This document shows, in pieces, positions 26,042 through 34,949 of a stretch of DNA of 64,000 bases; the first letter of the stretch is position 1; every line of letters starts with the position of its first letter. The DNA lies in contig OZ243038.1 of assembly GCA_965212005.1 (NCBI GenBank), positions 1,364,001 to 1,428,000 of the forward strand. The letters are read 5' to 3'. This stretch comes from G965212005 sp965212005 (GTDB lineage Bacteria; Pseudomonadota; Gammaproteobacteria; Porifericomitales; Porifericomitaceae). The notes beneath the pieces were generated by a model. The model ran no database searches. It was not told where the DNA came from and saw only the letters and a list, made by a program, of their open reading frames with translations. The position numbers and the translations under genes are program-made.

Positions 26042-26149
26042 CCGACGCCCTGAAAATCAACCATACGGCCAATCATCCCCTGACATAAGTCCTCAGGGCA
26101 TCGGCGGCAACCAATGTCTAAAGTGCGATCCAGGGTGGATCTTCTTTCC

Positions 26150-26614
26150 TTAGTGTCGCCCCGGATCCAGCTTGGAACCACGGTTGGCCCAGTGCGCGTA
26201 AGCCTCAATGGCTTTCATGGCCGGGCCGTCCGGATCGATTATTTCACCTTGCTGCGGCTTCTCAATACACCAGTTGACCATGTCGCGGAAAGTGGCAAAC
26301 TCCCCCATCTGCTCCTGGAACTTGGGAAACTCCTGCGGATGAGAGTCCGAGGTATCCGGATGGCACATGGCACAGGCCGCTCCCGTGTTGGAGAGATTTA
26401 TGCCAAATTGCTCCTGGGTAGCCTTGTCGCTGTGCCAGAGCAAGTCGCCAATGCGGACCTGTTCTATAAACTCTTCCTGGAAGGCGTTCAACTGCTCGTC
26501 GGAATGCTTTTCTTTATGGGCCAGCGCCAAGCCGGCAGCACTCCAAAAAAGCAGCAAAGTCATCCATCCGCTCAACCTCCGAAGCGTATAAGGCGCGTGT
26601 TTGCTGTTCATCAT
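26150..26614 (-). CDS. Periplasmic monoheme c-type cytochrome
   Basis: A 154-aa exported protein with a signal peptide (about 10-33, SGWMTLLLFWSAAGLALAH) and one heme c site, CAMCH, near residue 92 (NTGAACAMCHPDTSDSHPQEF). The downstream pattern FATFRDMVNWCIEKPQQGEIIDPDGPAMKAIEAYAHW resembles the SoxA/SoxX-like group of cytochromes, where a helix with Trp-Cys follows the heme. It is the third gene of a trio with the metallophosphoesterase (26-nt gap) and the cupredoxin-like gene, and lies upstream of ccoN. It may deliver electrons to the oxidase (inference). GAGAGGAG precedes the double ATG. Confidence 0.85.
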   Translation of the reverse strand: MMNSKHAPYTLRRLSGWMTLLLFWSAAGLALAHKEKHSDEQLNAFQEEFIEQVRIGDLLWHSDKATQEQFGINLSNTGAACAMCHPDTSDSHPQEFPKFQEQMGEFATFRDMVNWCIEKPQQGEIIDPDGPAMKAIEAYAHWANRGSKLDPGRH

Positions 26615-26640
26615 CCTGGCTCCTCTCTAACTTGCCAAGC

Positions 26641-27789
26641 CTATTTATAAGGCCACATTTTGTCAGCAATACGCCGACTCAATATCTGGTTGCCATTATC
26701 GCCGGTGCCGGAATCATGTGCCGCCTCGGCGAAAATGTGGTCAGGCTTGCGCCACATTTTGTAAGTGTTATCTACGCCGTTGGTGTCCATCCCAAGCAGG
26801 CTCCAGCCGAGACCGTCAAAGTGATCACCCGGATCAGCCCGCAACATCGGTTTAGTCAGTGCCGGCACACCCTCCGGTGCGTAGGGCCAGGGCCACGAAG
26901 TAGCCAGCATGCCAATCGAGCGCATGCCGCCAATCTCGTTATAGAGCACCTGGTGAGTGTGACCATGGATGTTGGTGATGTCGGTAAATCCTGCCAAAAT
27001 CTCATGCACCTCGCGCCAGTCCCGTACCCAGAAGTTCCACGGCGGATAGTACTCATACAGCGGATTATGGCTGAACAAGATCAGCGGATCGCCCTTGGGC
27101 CAGTCGGAAACCGCGTTCTGCAACCATTTCAACTGCTCGGGTCCCAGCCCCGACCACGGGCCAGCCACGGTACCGTCCAACGCTTCCATGTGACCCATGC
27201 GCTCGCGCGGGGTCATCTTTTTGACCGTCCAGTAATCCGGTGCCTGACCGACGGTGTTGAGACCAATCAGGCGCACGCCTTTATGATCCTTAACCCAGGG
27301 CGAGGTACCGAACTCCTTTTCCCATTTTTTGCCCAGGTCCAGATACCAGTCATGCTCGCCGGGGATAAACAATTTCTCCTTGACGGTCGTCAGTTCCGCC
27401 AGCAGCTCCTTGCCGAGATCCAACTCCACCGGGTCTGCAGTCTGTGCCAAGTCGCCGCCGAATATCAGAAAATCCATCGACGAACCTATATCCTGCACTT
27501 CTTTAATCGCACGCTTAGTCTTTTCGACGAAACGCTCATTGACGTCGCGCGGATAGAGATGAGTGTCAGAAATCCAAGCAAACTTGAATGGCTTTACCGC
27601 CGCCGAAGCAACATCAATGGTGTTGATCAGCGGAAACCAGCCACTGTAAGCCGCCATTCCAGCCGCTCCGCCAATTAACGACTTCTGTATGAAAGTCCGG
27701 CGAGTGATCGTGGTGGCGGGCGCAGGACGCTTGCCGGGAGGGTTCAATTCCCGCTGCATCGTGCGGCGTATTTTGTCCAGTTCGTTCAT
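26641..27789 (-). CDS. Tat-exported calcineurin-like metallophosphoesterase
   Basis: A 382-aa protein with a twin-arginine signal (TITRRTFIQKSLIGGAAGMA, about 27-46). The mature part has the metallophosphoesterase metal motifs: WISDTHLYP (D-x-H), FLIFGGDLAQTADPVE (GGD), PGEHDWYL (GEHD in place of GNHD), LFSHNPLYEYYP (SH) and IHGHTHQVLY (GHTH). The substrate is unknown. The fixed setting between a cupredoxin-like protein and a cytochrome c is unusual for a phosphatase and suggests a link to periplasmic electron transfer or to metal or cofactor processing. Gaps to its neighbours are 40 and 26 nt, so the three genes are probably one transcript. Confidence 0.9.
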   Translation of the reverse strand: MNELDKIRRTMQRELNPPGKRPAPATTITRRTFIQKSLIGGAAGMAAYSGWFPLINTIDVASAAVKPFKFAWISDTHLYPRDVNERFVEKTKRAIKEVQDIGSSMDFLIFGGDLAQTADPVELDLGKELLAELTTVKEKLFIPGEHDWYLDLGKKWEKEFGTSPWVKDHKGVRLIGLNTVGQAPDYWTVKKMTPRERMGHMEALDGTVAGPWSGLGPEQLKWLQNAVSDWPKGDPLILFSHNPLYEYYPPWNFWVRDWREVHEILAGFTDITNIHGHTHQVLYNEIGGMRSIGMLATSWPWPYAPEGVPALTKPMLRADPGDHFDGLGWSLLGMDTNGVDNTYKMWRKPDHIFAEAAHDSGTGDNGNQILSRRIADKMWPYK

Positions 27790-27829
27790 ACCCAGATTAT
27801 CTCCTCTAACTTCACGAAACGTATTTGGC

Positions 27830-28543
27830 TTAACTACCTAGCTCAACAGTGACTTCCACCGCCTTGCCAGCTTCCACTGTCACAGCGGTTTCATTTGCGC
27901 CGGTTGCCAACTGCCAGACAACTAGAGTATAGCTTCCCGCAGGAATATCAGCAATCTCAAATGTGCCGTCTTCGCCACTAAGAGCGTAGTACGGATTCTC
28001 AGCAACGTAGATGTGCGCCAACATCCAGCCGTGGGCATCACAGTCAACCTTTACGATCCCGGGCTTTTTCAGCTGCTTGGTGATTTTCTGGCCCTGGTTC
28101 GGCAAAGCCAGATTAAATGCCGTACGCCTGCCGTAATAGCCATGCGTATTATGCAACACCGGGTCCGAATTAATAATATCCACCGGCCCTTTAGGCATGA
28201 TCTGCACCTGGGGCTCGAAAACACAGCCTTTCTGGTCCAGCACCGGGGTTTCCGTGCCTGCCCCCCACGCTTTGCCTTCCTGCACCTTTTTAAGGTAGAC
28301 CACGGCCTCGCGTACGCCATTATTCTCATCGACCAGAATCTGTGCTTCTTTGCGCTTTTTACCGCAGATTTCAGAATCCTTGGTCGGGATAATCGTCTTC
28401 ACCGGCACCCTGCCGTTGAACACAACCTTGCCCTGCAAGGACCCTCCGCTGCTTACTTCTATTTCCTTATAGGCATACGCCAAAGAACAGGTGAGAGACA
28501 ACGCAAATGCGCTGACGCTCACAATAGGCATGCGACAATCCAT
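27830..28543 (-). CDS. Exported cupredoxin-like/carboxypeptidase-regulatory-like protein
   Basis: A 237-aa protein. The start at 28543 (MDCRMPIVSVSAFALS) has AGAGGA 6 nt upstream and gives a Sec signal ending near AYA. The middle shows possible type-1 copper ligands: His in VLHNTHGYYG and the Cys-x2-His-x2-Met cluster in KVDCDAHGWMLAHIYV. The C-terminus GEDGTFEIADIPAGSYTLVVW is a carboxypeptidase-regulatory-like beta sandwich. Similar proteins are annotated as 'methylamine utilization protein' or plastocyanin-like. It heads the trio with the metallophosphoesterase and cytochrome c, and could be a periplasmic electron carrier. In-frame codons up to 28636 are open but less likely as coding. Confidence 0.83.
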   Translation of the reverse strand: MDCRMPIVSVSAFALSLTCSLAYAYKEIEVSSGGSLQGKVVFNGRVPVKTIIPTKDSEICGKKRKEAQILVDENNGVREAVVYLKKVQEGKAWGAGTETPVLDQKGCVFEPQVQIMPKGPVDIINSDPVLHNTHGYYGRRTAFNLALPNQGQKITKQLKKPGIVKVDCDAHGWMLAHIYVAENPYYALSGEDGTFEIADIPAGSYTLVVWQLATGANETAVTVEAGKAVEVTVELGS

Positions 28544-28567
28544 GCAAAATCCTCTTAAACCCCGTAA

Positions 28568-28582
28568 TCCCCGAAACGGGGA
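28568..28582 (-). promoter_or_regulatory. Short hairpin in the 5' leader of the cupredoxin operon
   Basis: A perfect inverted repeat (TCCCCG, TTT, CGGGGA on the minus strand) lies 24 nt before the ATG. Upstream, TTGACT near 28625 is a possible -35 element with a weak TACCTT about 18 nt later. The hairpin could affect RNA stability or translation, or be an operator; the function is not shown. Confidence 0.3.
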
Positions 28583-29224
28583 TAGTACCCCCTTAAGGTA
28601 GTAAATACGAAGCAGCAAAGTCAAGTTTTTTTGCACAGGTCGTTCGGGACCGCTATTGGCATCCGTTTTCGCTTCATAGTGAATTTAAGGTTCATTATCT
28701 AAAATTATCGTAAGCAATTGATATATTGCCAATAACTCATAATTTTATCGCTGCCGAACGGGGGGCAGGCACCGTCACGGGAATCCAGCGACCACTGGGA
28801 TCGGACCGGGGCGTATGCCGTTCACAAAACCGCCAACGGAGGCCGCCCCTTTGAACAAGGCGAAACGGAGCCGGATGCAGGCCGACCCGGGCGCGATGCG
28901 TGCGGGCCGACCCGGACACGATCGGAACAGTGCCAGGTTCCAGGTCTGCCCAAAGACGGCAGTCTGTACGCAAGAATTGCTCCATGGTGGAAGACTGCCT
29001 GATTCATGAGCGCAAGACCCGCACCGCAGCGGCGCGAGTTTCAACTCCTGACGTTGAATTGGGGTAACGGGTTTATTGCGGGGCCGAGGCTCAATACATA
29101 CACTGGACAAACTACGCGACCGTCAACACCAGCCGGCATACAAAGAGATTGCCTGTTATAGCGGCCTTTACCCACGGCAGGGCCGATCGCCCCGCCGTAT
29201 CCGCATCCAGGCGGATGCCGTGGA
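28583..29224. other. Gene-free spacer between the cupredoxin operon and pmbA
   Basis: No convincing gene on either strand. The part at 28640-28745 is AT-rich and probably carries the promoter of the leftward cupredoxin operon. The part at 28880-28920 contains a short direct repeat of GGCCGACCCGG. Open frames here (for example 28737-28985 minus) have no recognisable protein features. Confidence 0.5.
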
Positions 29225-30580
29225 TCAAGTGCCGGCCAGAGTCATGCGATTCAACAGTATCGATCCGGTGTGAATGCTGCCGCGAGTATCCACGTCGCAG
29301 CCCACTTCAGCCAAGTCCAGAAACATCTGCCGCAAATTGCCGGCGACCGTGATCCCTTCCACCGGGTAACACACTTCGCCTCCCTCCACCCACAGACCCG
29401 CCGCGCCCTGCGAATAATCCCCGGTAACCAGGTTCGAACCGAATCCCATCAGTTCAGTCACCAACAAGCCAGTACCCATCTGTCCGACCAGGTCCTCCAA
29501 AACATACGCGCCGGGCTGAATCACCAAATTGTGCGCGCCCCCGGCGTTTCCGGTGCTGCGCATGCCCAGCTTGCGGGCGGCGTAGGAATCCAGGAAATAT
29601 CCCTGCAAGACCCCATCACAAATGATATGACGCTGCTGCGGGATCACCCCCTCTTCATCGAAAGGAGCACTGCCCATGGCCCAGGGCAGATGCGGCTGCT
29701 CGCGGATCTGTACATGTTCGGGGAAAATCCGTTTGCCTAACTGACCGCGCAAAAACGAGGCATCATGATACAGATTAACGCCCAGCAGGGCTCTAACCAA
29801 ATTGCCCCAGAAAGCCGAGGCGAGGGGTGCCTCCAACAAAACCGGCGCATCCCGGCTACGCAGGACGCGCGGCTGCAGCCTCGCCAGCGCCCGCTGCGCC
29901 GCCTTGCGGCCCAATTCAGCAGGGGACAGCAGCCGGTTGTGCTGACGGGCGGCATCGTACCAGCCGCTGCATTGCATCCCGTCCTCCTCCTCGGCGATCA
30001 CCGAGCAGTCCATGCTGTGCCGGGTCTGGCTCCACGCGCCGCCAAAGCCATGACTATTCGCGTAGGCCAAGGTCCCCCGGTAGGTATGCGTGGCCGCCGC
30101 CTCCGAGCGGCGGATACGCTCATCCGCCTGCAACGCATGGCTTTCCACTTCCAGGGCCAGCTCAACCGCCTGCTCGGAGGAAAGCTCCCACGGCTGATCC
30201 AGCGCCAGGTCCGGGTATTCCCCGTGCAGCAAGTCGGGATCCGCCAGACCCGCGCACTCATCCTCACTCGCATAGCGGGCCAGACCGCAGGCGGCCTCCA
30301 CCGCCTCCCGCAGACCCGCGCCACTCAGATCGGAGGTGGAAGCAGTCCCCACCCGCAACTGCTGATACACCGTCAGCTCCAGGGCGGTATCGCGCTGATA
30401 CTCAATGGACTCCACCTCCCCCATGCGCACCGTGGCGCAGAGCCCGCTGCCACAACTCAGCGTCGCCTCGGCAGCGGAGATCCCGGCGCACGCACGCGCC
30501 TGCTCCAATACCCGGCGCGCCCGATCCAGTAAATCCTGCGCCTCACCACCGTACGGCGACAAAGCGATTTCCTTCTTCAT
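29225..30580 (-). CDS. pmbA: Metalloprotease PmbA/TldE family
   Basis: A 451-aa TldE/PmbA protein, partner of TldD in proteolysis of peptides such as microcin precursors and CcdA. The start at 30580 (MKKEIALSPYGG) gives the usual length. Diagnostic stretches are YQRDTALELTVYQQLRVGTAS, LANSHGFGG-like AYANSHGFGGAWSQTRHSMDC, FDEEGVIPQQRHIICDGVLQGYFLDSYAARKLGM, and the C-terminal SQGAAGLWVEGGEVCYPVEGITVAGN. It is divergent from uvrD. Confidence 0.95.
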   Translation of the reverse strand: MKKEIALSPYGGEAQDLLDRARRVLEQARACAGISAAEATLSCGSGLCATVRMGEVESIEYQRDTALELTVYQQLRVGTASTSDLSGAGLREAVEAACGLARYASEDECAGLADPDLLHGEYPDLALDQPWELSSEQAVELALEVESHALQADERIRRSEAAATHTYRGTLAYANSHGFGGAWSQTRHSMDCSVIAEEEDGMQCSGWYDAARQHNRLLSPAELGRKAAQRALARLQPRVLRSRDAPVLLEAPLASAFWGNLVRALLGVNLYHDASFLRGQLGKRIFPEHVQIREQPHLPWAMGSAPFDEEGVIPQQRHIICDGVLQGYFLDSYAARKLGMRSTGNAGGAHNLVIQPGAYVLEDLVGQMGTGLLVTELMGFGSNLVTGDYSQGAAGLWVEGGEVCYPVEGITVAGNLRQMFLDLAEVGCDVDTRGSIHTGSILLNRMTLAGT

Positions 30581-30630
30581 CGGACTTATCATATCATTGC
30601 CGATGTTCCCGTTATTACCATGTTGCGCCG

Positions 30631-30795
30631 ATGAAAGCTGATCCGCAGGCCCGTCTGATCGTGCCCGGCGCCGACGCCGTACACAGTTACACAGTCCCCG
30701 TCAGTCTGCCGCCCGCGGACCTCCTGCGCCTCCAACCATCCGGTCAGCGGCGCTTCCCTGCGCACGAACCGGACGCGGTTTGCGGCTCTGGCTGA
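30631..30795 (+). CDS. Possible 54-aa ORF just before uvrD
   Basis: ATG at 30631, stop 3 nt before the uvrD ATG. The product begins MKADPQARLIVPGADAVHSY and is Pro/Arg-rich with a C-terminal Cys-Gly-Ser-Gly. I recognise no family and see no strong Shine-Dalgarno. The placement directly ahead of uvrD is the only support; it may simply be the uvrD leader. Confidence 0.22.
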   Translation: MKADPQARLIVPGADAVHSYTVPVSLPPADLLRLQPSGQRRFPAHEPDAVCGSG

Positions 30796-30798
30796 CCG

Positions 30799-32949
30799 AT
30801 GGACGCCGACTCGATTTTAGCTCCGCTCAATCAGCAGCAGCGGTCAGCCGTCACTGCGCCGCAGGGCCACTGGCTGGTGCTGGCGGGAGCAGGATGCGGT
30901 AAAACCCGCGTGCTGGCACACCGTATCGCCTGGTACATTTATACCGGCCAGGCGCACGGGCACAACGTGTTAGCGGTCACGTTCACCAACAAGGCAGCCC
31001 GCGAGATGCAGGGTCGCATCGCGCAACTGCTGCAGCAGCCAACCGCAGGCATGTGGGTCGGCACCTTCCACGGCACTGCCCACCGCATGCTGCGCACTCA
31101 CCGGGAAGAGGCAAAACTGCCCGATGGCTTCCGCATTCTGGACCACGAGGATCAGCGCAGAATAGTCCGCCAGGTGATGCAGGAGCTAAACCTGGATGAC
31201 AAGCGCTGGGACCCGGGCCGGATACAAGGCTTCATCAACGCCCGCAAGGAAGAAGGATTGCGGGCACAGCACCTGGTGCGGAGCGAACAAACTCCAGCCC
31301 CGATGATCGACGCCTACCGGGAATACCAGCAAAGGTGCGAACGCGGCGGCTTGGTGGATTTTGCCGAGTTGCTTTTGCGCGTGCATGAGCTGTTGCGCGC
31401 CCACCCGGAGTTGTTGGCCCACTACCACAAACGTTTTCCCTGCCTGCTGATAGACGAGTTCCAGGACACCAACGCCCTGCAATACGCCTGGATCCGCCAA
31501 TTGGCCGGGCCCGAGGGCTCCGTGTTCGCCGTCGGAGACGACGATCAATCCATCTACGGCTGGCGCGGCGCCAAGGTGGAAAACATGCTCAAGTTCAACC
31601 AGGACTTCCCCGGCAGCCGCTTGCTGCGCCTTGAGAAAAACTACCGTTCCAGCGGAAACATCCTAAACGCGGCCAACTGCCTGATTGCAAACAACGGCGG
31701 CCGGCTGGGGAAACAGTTATGGACCGACCAGGGAGAAGGTGAACTCATCGAACTCTATTTAGCCTACAACGAACGGGATGAAGCCAGCCACCTGGCAGAG
31801 GAAATTCAACGGGGCAGGGAAGCATTCGGCGGCCTGTCGGAAATTGCCGTGCTCTACCGCATCAGCGCGCAATCCCGGGCCATCGAGGAAGCATTCATCC
31901 AGGCGAGCATCCCGCACCGGGTGTACGGCGGCCTGCGTTTCTACGAGCGCCAGGAGATCAAGGACGCCCTCGCCTACCTACGGCTGGCAATCCTGCCCCA
32001 GGATGATCCCTCCTTCGAGCGCATTGTGAACGTTCCCCCCCGCGGCATCGGCCACAAAACCATAGAGAGGTTGCGCGAGTTGGCGCGACGGCGGCAACTC
32101 GCGCTGCAACAAGCTGCAGAAGATGCGATCGAGCACGCGCTACTGGCGACACGGGCGCTGAAAAGTCTGCGCCTCTTCCTGGAGCTGATAGGAGACCTGC
32201 GCGCGAAGATCCAACACGCGACTTTACCGGAATCGATCAGCGAAGTACTGCGGCACAGCAGCCTGATGGAGCACTACGGGAAAGAAAAGGGTGAACTCGC
32301 ACACTCCCGTATGGAAAATCTGCAAGAGCTGCTCAACGCGGCGGTCGCCTTTGAAGAAAACCACGATGACCCGGAAATGGACGTGCGCTCCGCGTTCCTC
32401 GCGCACTCGGCGCTGGAGGCGGGCACGAACCAATCGGACGACGACACGGCCTACGTCAGCCTGATGACGCTGCACTCCGCCAAGGGGCTGGAATTCAACA
32501 AGATTTTCATCACCGGCCTGGAAGAAGGGCTATTGCCGCACTACTTAAGCACTGAAAATCCGCACCAACTCGAAGAAGAGCGACGCCTTTGCTACGTGGG
32601 TATCACCCGCGCACGCCGCTCGCTGAGCTTAAGCCGTGCGGAAAACAGGCGCATATACGGCAAGGAACGCTACAATTCCCCCTCCCGCTTCCTGCAGGAA
32701 TTGCCGGAAGCACTGCTCCGCTGCACAAGCTCCAGTGGCATGAATCCACGCGGTGGCCTGCCTCTGCCGTCCAGCCCAATCGAGCTGCAGATCGGACAGC
32801 AAGTAGTGCATGGAGAATTTGGCACCGGCGTCGTGATCGCATTCGAGCGGTTCCGGGGAGGGGGAACGCGCGTCCAGATTCACTTTGAGCACACCGGTCA
32901 CAAATGGCTGCTTACCGACAACTGTCCGCTATGGCCTGTTTCCGGGTAA
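30799..32949 (+). CDS. uvrD: DNA helicase II (UvrD/Rep family, superfamily 1A)
   Basis: A 716-aa 3'-5' helicase for nucleotide-excision and mismatch repair. Motif Ia follows Walker A (AGAGCGKTRVLAHRIAW), AVTFTNKAAREM, motif II LIDEFQDTNALQY, motif III VGDDDQSIYGWRGA, motif IV LEKNYRSSGNILNAAN, motif V LMTLHSAKGLEFNKIFITGLEEGLLPH and motif VI EEERRLCYVGITRARRSL. The C-terminus has the Tudor-like fold seen in UvrD (GQQVVHGEFGTGVVIAFE). Length and motifs are complete. Confidence 0.96.
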   Translation: MDADSILAPLNQQQRSAVTAPQGHWLVLAGAGCGKTRVLAHRIAWYIYTGQAHGHNVLAVTFTNKAAREMQGRIAQLLQQPTAGMWVGTFHGTAHRMLRTHREEAKLPDGFRILDHEDQRRIVRQVMQELNLDDKRWDPGRIQGFINARKEEGLRAQHLVRSEQTPAPMIDAYREYQQRCERGGLVDFAELLLRVHELLRAHPELLAHYHKRFPCLLIDEFQDTNALQYAWIRQLAGPEGSVFAVGDDDQSIYGWRGAKVENMLKFNQDFPGSRLLRLEKNYRSSGNILNAANCLIANNGGRLGKQLWTDQGEGELIELYLAYNERDEASHLAEEIQRGREAFGGLSEIAVLYRISAQSRAIEEAFIQASIPHRVYGGLRFYERQEIKDALAYLRLAILPQDDPSFERIVNVPPRGIGHKTIERLRELARRRQLALQQAAEDAIEHALLATRALKSLRLFLELIGDLRAKIQHATLPESISEVLRHSSLMEHYGKEKGELAHSRMENLQELLNAAVAFEENHDDPEMDVRSAFLAHSALEAGTNQSDDDTAYVSLMTLHSAKGLEFNKIFITGLEEGLLPHYLSTENPHQLEEERRLCYVGITRARRSLSLSRAENRRIYGKERYNSPSRFLQELPEALLRCTSSSGMNPRGGLPLPSSPIELQIGQQVVHGEFGTGVVIAFERFRGGGTRVQIHFEHTGHKWLLTDNCPLWPVSG

Positions 32950-32975
32950 GTCAGCCGCAAACGGAGAGAATCCCG

Positions 32976-34121
32976 ATGAAACAAAACAACAGCCACCCCG
33001 CCGCCGGCATCCGCCCCAGGCAAGCCCGGCTGCTATGGGCGGGAATCTGCCTGCTCTGCGCCGCCTGCGGGCAGGACACTGAGACCGCGCCGCAAGCAGA
33101 CTCCGGGCCGGATCAGCAATTCAAATGGAAGATGGTAACCACTTGGCCGGTGGACTTCCCGATCTTTCAGGAGGGCGCAAAAAAGTTTGCCGAGGACGTG
33201 CGCGTTATGAGCCGAGGACGGTTGGAACTGCAAGTCTACGCAGGCGGAGAACTGATTCCGGCCCTGGAAGTCTTTGATGCAGTCTCTCAAGGCAGCGTGG
33301 AAATGGGCCACGGCTCCGCCTACTACTGGGCAGGCAAAGTGCCGGCAGCGCAATTTTTTTCCTCAGTCCCCTTTGGCATCAGCACCCAGGGCATGCACAC
33401 CTGGCTGCATGCCGGCGGCGGCCTGCAATTGTGGCGCGACCTGTACCGGCCTTTTAATTTGATCCCGTTTCCGATGGGGAACACCGGCGCACAGATGGGC
33501 GGCTGGTTTAACCGCCGCATCAATTCCCTGGACGATCTGCAGGGACTGAGGATGCGCATCCCGGGGCTGGGCGGCAAGGTGTTCAACAAGGCGGGGGGCA
33601 ACCCGGTACTGATGGCAGGCGGCGAAATCTACACGGCGCTGGAGCGTGGCACAATAGACGCTACTGAATGGGTAGGCCCGTTTCACGATACGCGGCTGGG
33701 CCTGCCACGGGTAGCCAAATACTACTACTACCCGGGCTGGCACGAACCGGGGACGGAGTTTGAGTTGATCGTCAATACCGCAGCCTGGGTGCTGCTGCCT
33801 GCGGATCTGCAGCGCATAGTCGAAGTGGCCGCCGCCGGCACCGGCACCTGGATTCAAGCGCAAATGGATGAACACAACCGCCGCAGCCTGGCGGAGCTGA
33901 AGAAACTTTCCCACGTAGAACTGCTGGCTTTCCCACCCGCGGTGCTGGACAGACTGAGACAACTCACCCGGGAAACCCTGGAAGAAGAAGCGGCACTGGA
34001 CTCCGAGTTCGCCAAGGTCTACCAGGCCTTCAAACAGTTCCAGGCCAACCAAAAAGAGTGGAACGACATCACCGTGCTGCCGCCCCCACCTTCCGCTGCC
34101 ACCGCTACGGAAAGCCCTTGA
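32976..34121 (+). CDS. TRAP transporter solute-binding lipoprotein (DctP/TAXI-type, orphan)
   Basis: A 381-aa protein. The start at 32976 has GGAGAGAA upstream and gives a lipoprotein signal with the lipobox LLCAACGQ. The mature part is a DctP family binding protein: WKMVTTWPVDFPIFQEGAKKF, LEVFDAVSQGSVEMGHGSAYYW, LQGLRMRIPGLGGKVFNKAGG and GGEIYTALERGTIDATEWVGP with conserved Arg in MRIPG. The family member type with 'WVGP' and 'YYYPGWHEPG' often binds keto- or aromatic acids. No DctQ/DctM membrane genes are adjacent, so the partner is elsewhere or lost. It follows uvrD by 26 nt. Confidence 0.92.
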   Translation: MKQNNSHPAAGIRPRQARLLWAGICLLCAACGQDTETAPQADSGPDQQFKWKMVTTWPVDFPIFQEGAKKFAEDVRVMSRGRLELQVYAGGELIPALEVFDAVSQGSVEMGHGSAYYWAGKVPAAQFFSSVPFGISTQGMHTWLHAGGGLQLWRDLYRPFNLIPFPMGNTGAQMGGWFNRRINSLDDLQGLRMRIPGLGGKVFNKAGGNPVLMAGGEIYTALERGTIDATEWVGPFHDTRLGLPRVAKYYYYPGWHEPGTEFELIVNTAAWVLLPADLQRIVEVAAAGTGTWIQAQMDEHNRRSLAELKKLSHVELLAFPPAVLDRLRQLTRETLEEEAALDSEFAKVYQAFKQFQANQKEWNDITVLPPPPSAATATESP

Positions 34122-34256
34122 CAGGCCGCCGGCAAGATTGAATGCCGGGCGCGCGGAGCCTCGCGGTCAACATCCGGACACCGTTCCGCCTTAAACAGCA
34201 AACCCCTTGCAAGGGGCGGCCAATGCACGGGGCGATGAGGCGGGGTCTTAGCAATC

Positions 34257-34283
34257 AGCGCCGCTGCCTGCATAAGCGGCGCT
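34257..34283 (+). terminator. Stem-loop downstream of the TRAP binding-protein gene
   Basis: Perfect 9-bp inverted repeat AGCGCCGCT / AGCGGCGCT with a 9-nt loop, about 135 nt after the stop, followed by TCCGTTCG rather than a T-run. A second smaller dyad, CCCCTTGCAAGGGG, lies at 34203-34216. Transcription termination is plausible but not certain. Otherwise 34122-34497 contains no gene that I can support. Confidence 0.4.
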
Positions 34284-34497
34284 TCCGTTCGCTCAGCTGC
34301 GACGAGGGGAAGCAGGCCATGCAGGCGGCGCACAGTCAATCCATTTCAGCCGCAGCAGCTTGATCGTCTCGTCTGTGTCTGGGCGTCACCCGCCATGAAC
34401 GGGGCGATGCGCGACAAAGCACGCCGCGCATCCCAACGGCACCACGGGTGCCGCCTTAGGCAAACCCCTGGGAGTTCCGGCTCCGGGGGCCACCTTT

Positions 34498-34542
34498 GAC
34501 TCTCTTTGAATGGCTACCCAACAGGGGGAAAGTCAAGGTCAT
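34498..34542 (-). repeat. Breakpoint repeat, copy A
   Basis: About 45 bp that recurs in inverted orientation as copy B at 35946-35990 with a handful of mismatches. The shared core on the minus strand is CCCTGTTGGGTAGCCATTC followed by AAAGAGAG. The IS91-type transposase reading frame stops matching its family exactly where this sequence begins. The two copies enclose about 1.4 kb of degraded AT-rich DNA. It may be the end of a lost element or a recombination scar. Confidence 0.6.
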
Positions 34543-34722
34543 CGCGGCGTGACGTTTTTCGGGTATGCCGTCATCTGTTTTACGGTTTTCTTGGCGCTTG
34601 TTGCCCTGGCCGCGTTTTGCCGGTGTTATCAGGGCACGATGCTTGCTATTCGGTGCGAACACGCCGTGGAATCGAGTCAGGTTAACCCTGGGCTTGGGCA
34701 CCAGGACAGCAAGCCGGGCCAT
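34537..34722 (-). pseudogene. IS91-type (Y2) transposase fragment
   Basis: About 62 codons matching the late part of IS91-family rolling-circle transposases: ARLAVLVPKPRVNLTRFHG, VFAPNSKHRALITPAKRG and PEKRHAAMT, which in intact proteins continues into a zinc-binding C-terminal region. Both ends are cut: the 3' end by repeat copy A, the 5' end by a junction to a DNA methylase remnant at about 34725. It is nonfunctional. Confidence 0.75.
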
Positions 34723-34727
34723 GCAAT

Positions 34728-34949
34728 CCGACGGACCACCCGGCGATGTTCCCCGAAAAACTCGTGCCACGCGCACTGAAACTGTTCAGCTTCCGGGGCG
34801 ACACCGTCCTCGACCCGTTCAACGGCGCCGGCACCCTGACCGCCCACAACTTCGGACGCGACTATATCAGTATTGACTGCTCTGCTGGATATTGTGAAAC
34901 GGCCAAACAACGGATTCTCGACCGAGACGGACTGTTGAAATCGGCTTAA
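34728..34949 (+). pseudogene. C-terminal fragment of a site-specific DNA methyltransferase
   Basis: The reading frame encodes TDHPAMFPEKLVPRALKLFS, then DTVLDPFNGAGTLTAHNFGRD, ISIDCSAGYCETAKQRI. The VLDPFNGAGT block is methyltransferase motif I of beta-class enzymes, which have it at the C-terminal end. Everything before HPAMFPE, including the catalytic DPPY, is missing and is replaced by the IS91-type remnant. An isolated fragment, presumably inactive. Confidence 0.75.

Noticed and set aside
26632..27678. Plus-strand open frame of 348 codons opposite the metallophosphoesterase
   Set aside because: The minus-strand protein has a full set of catalytic motifs and a Tat signal; the plus frame has no recognisable features.
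28737..28985. 82-codon minus-strand frame in the spacer upstream of the cupredoxin gene
   Set aside because: Arg/Pro-rich, no recognisable motif, no ribosome-binding site, and overlaps other equally open frames.
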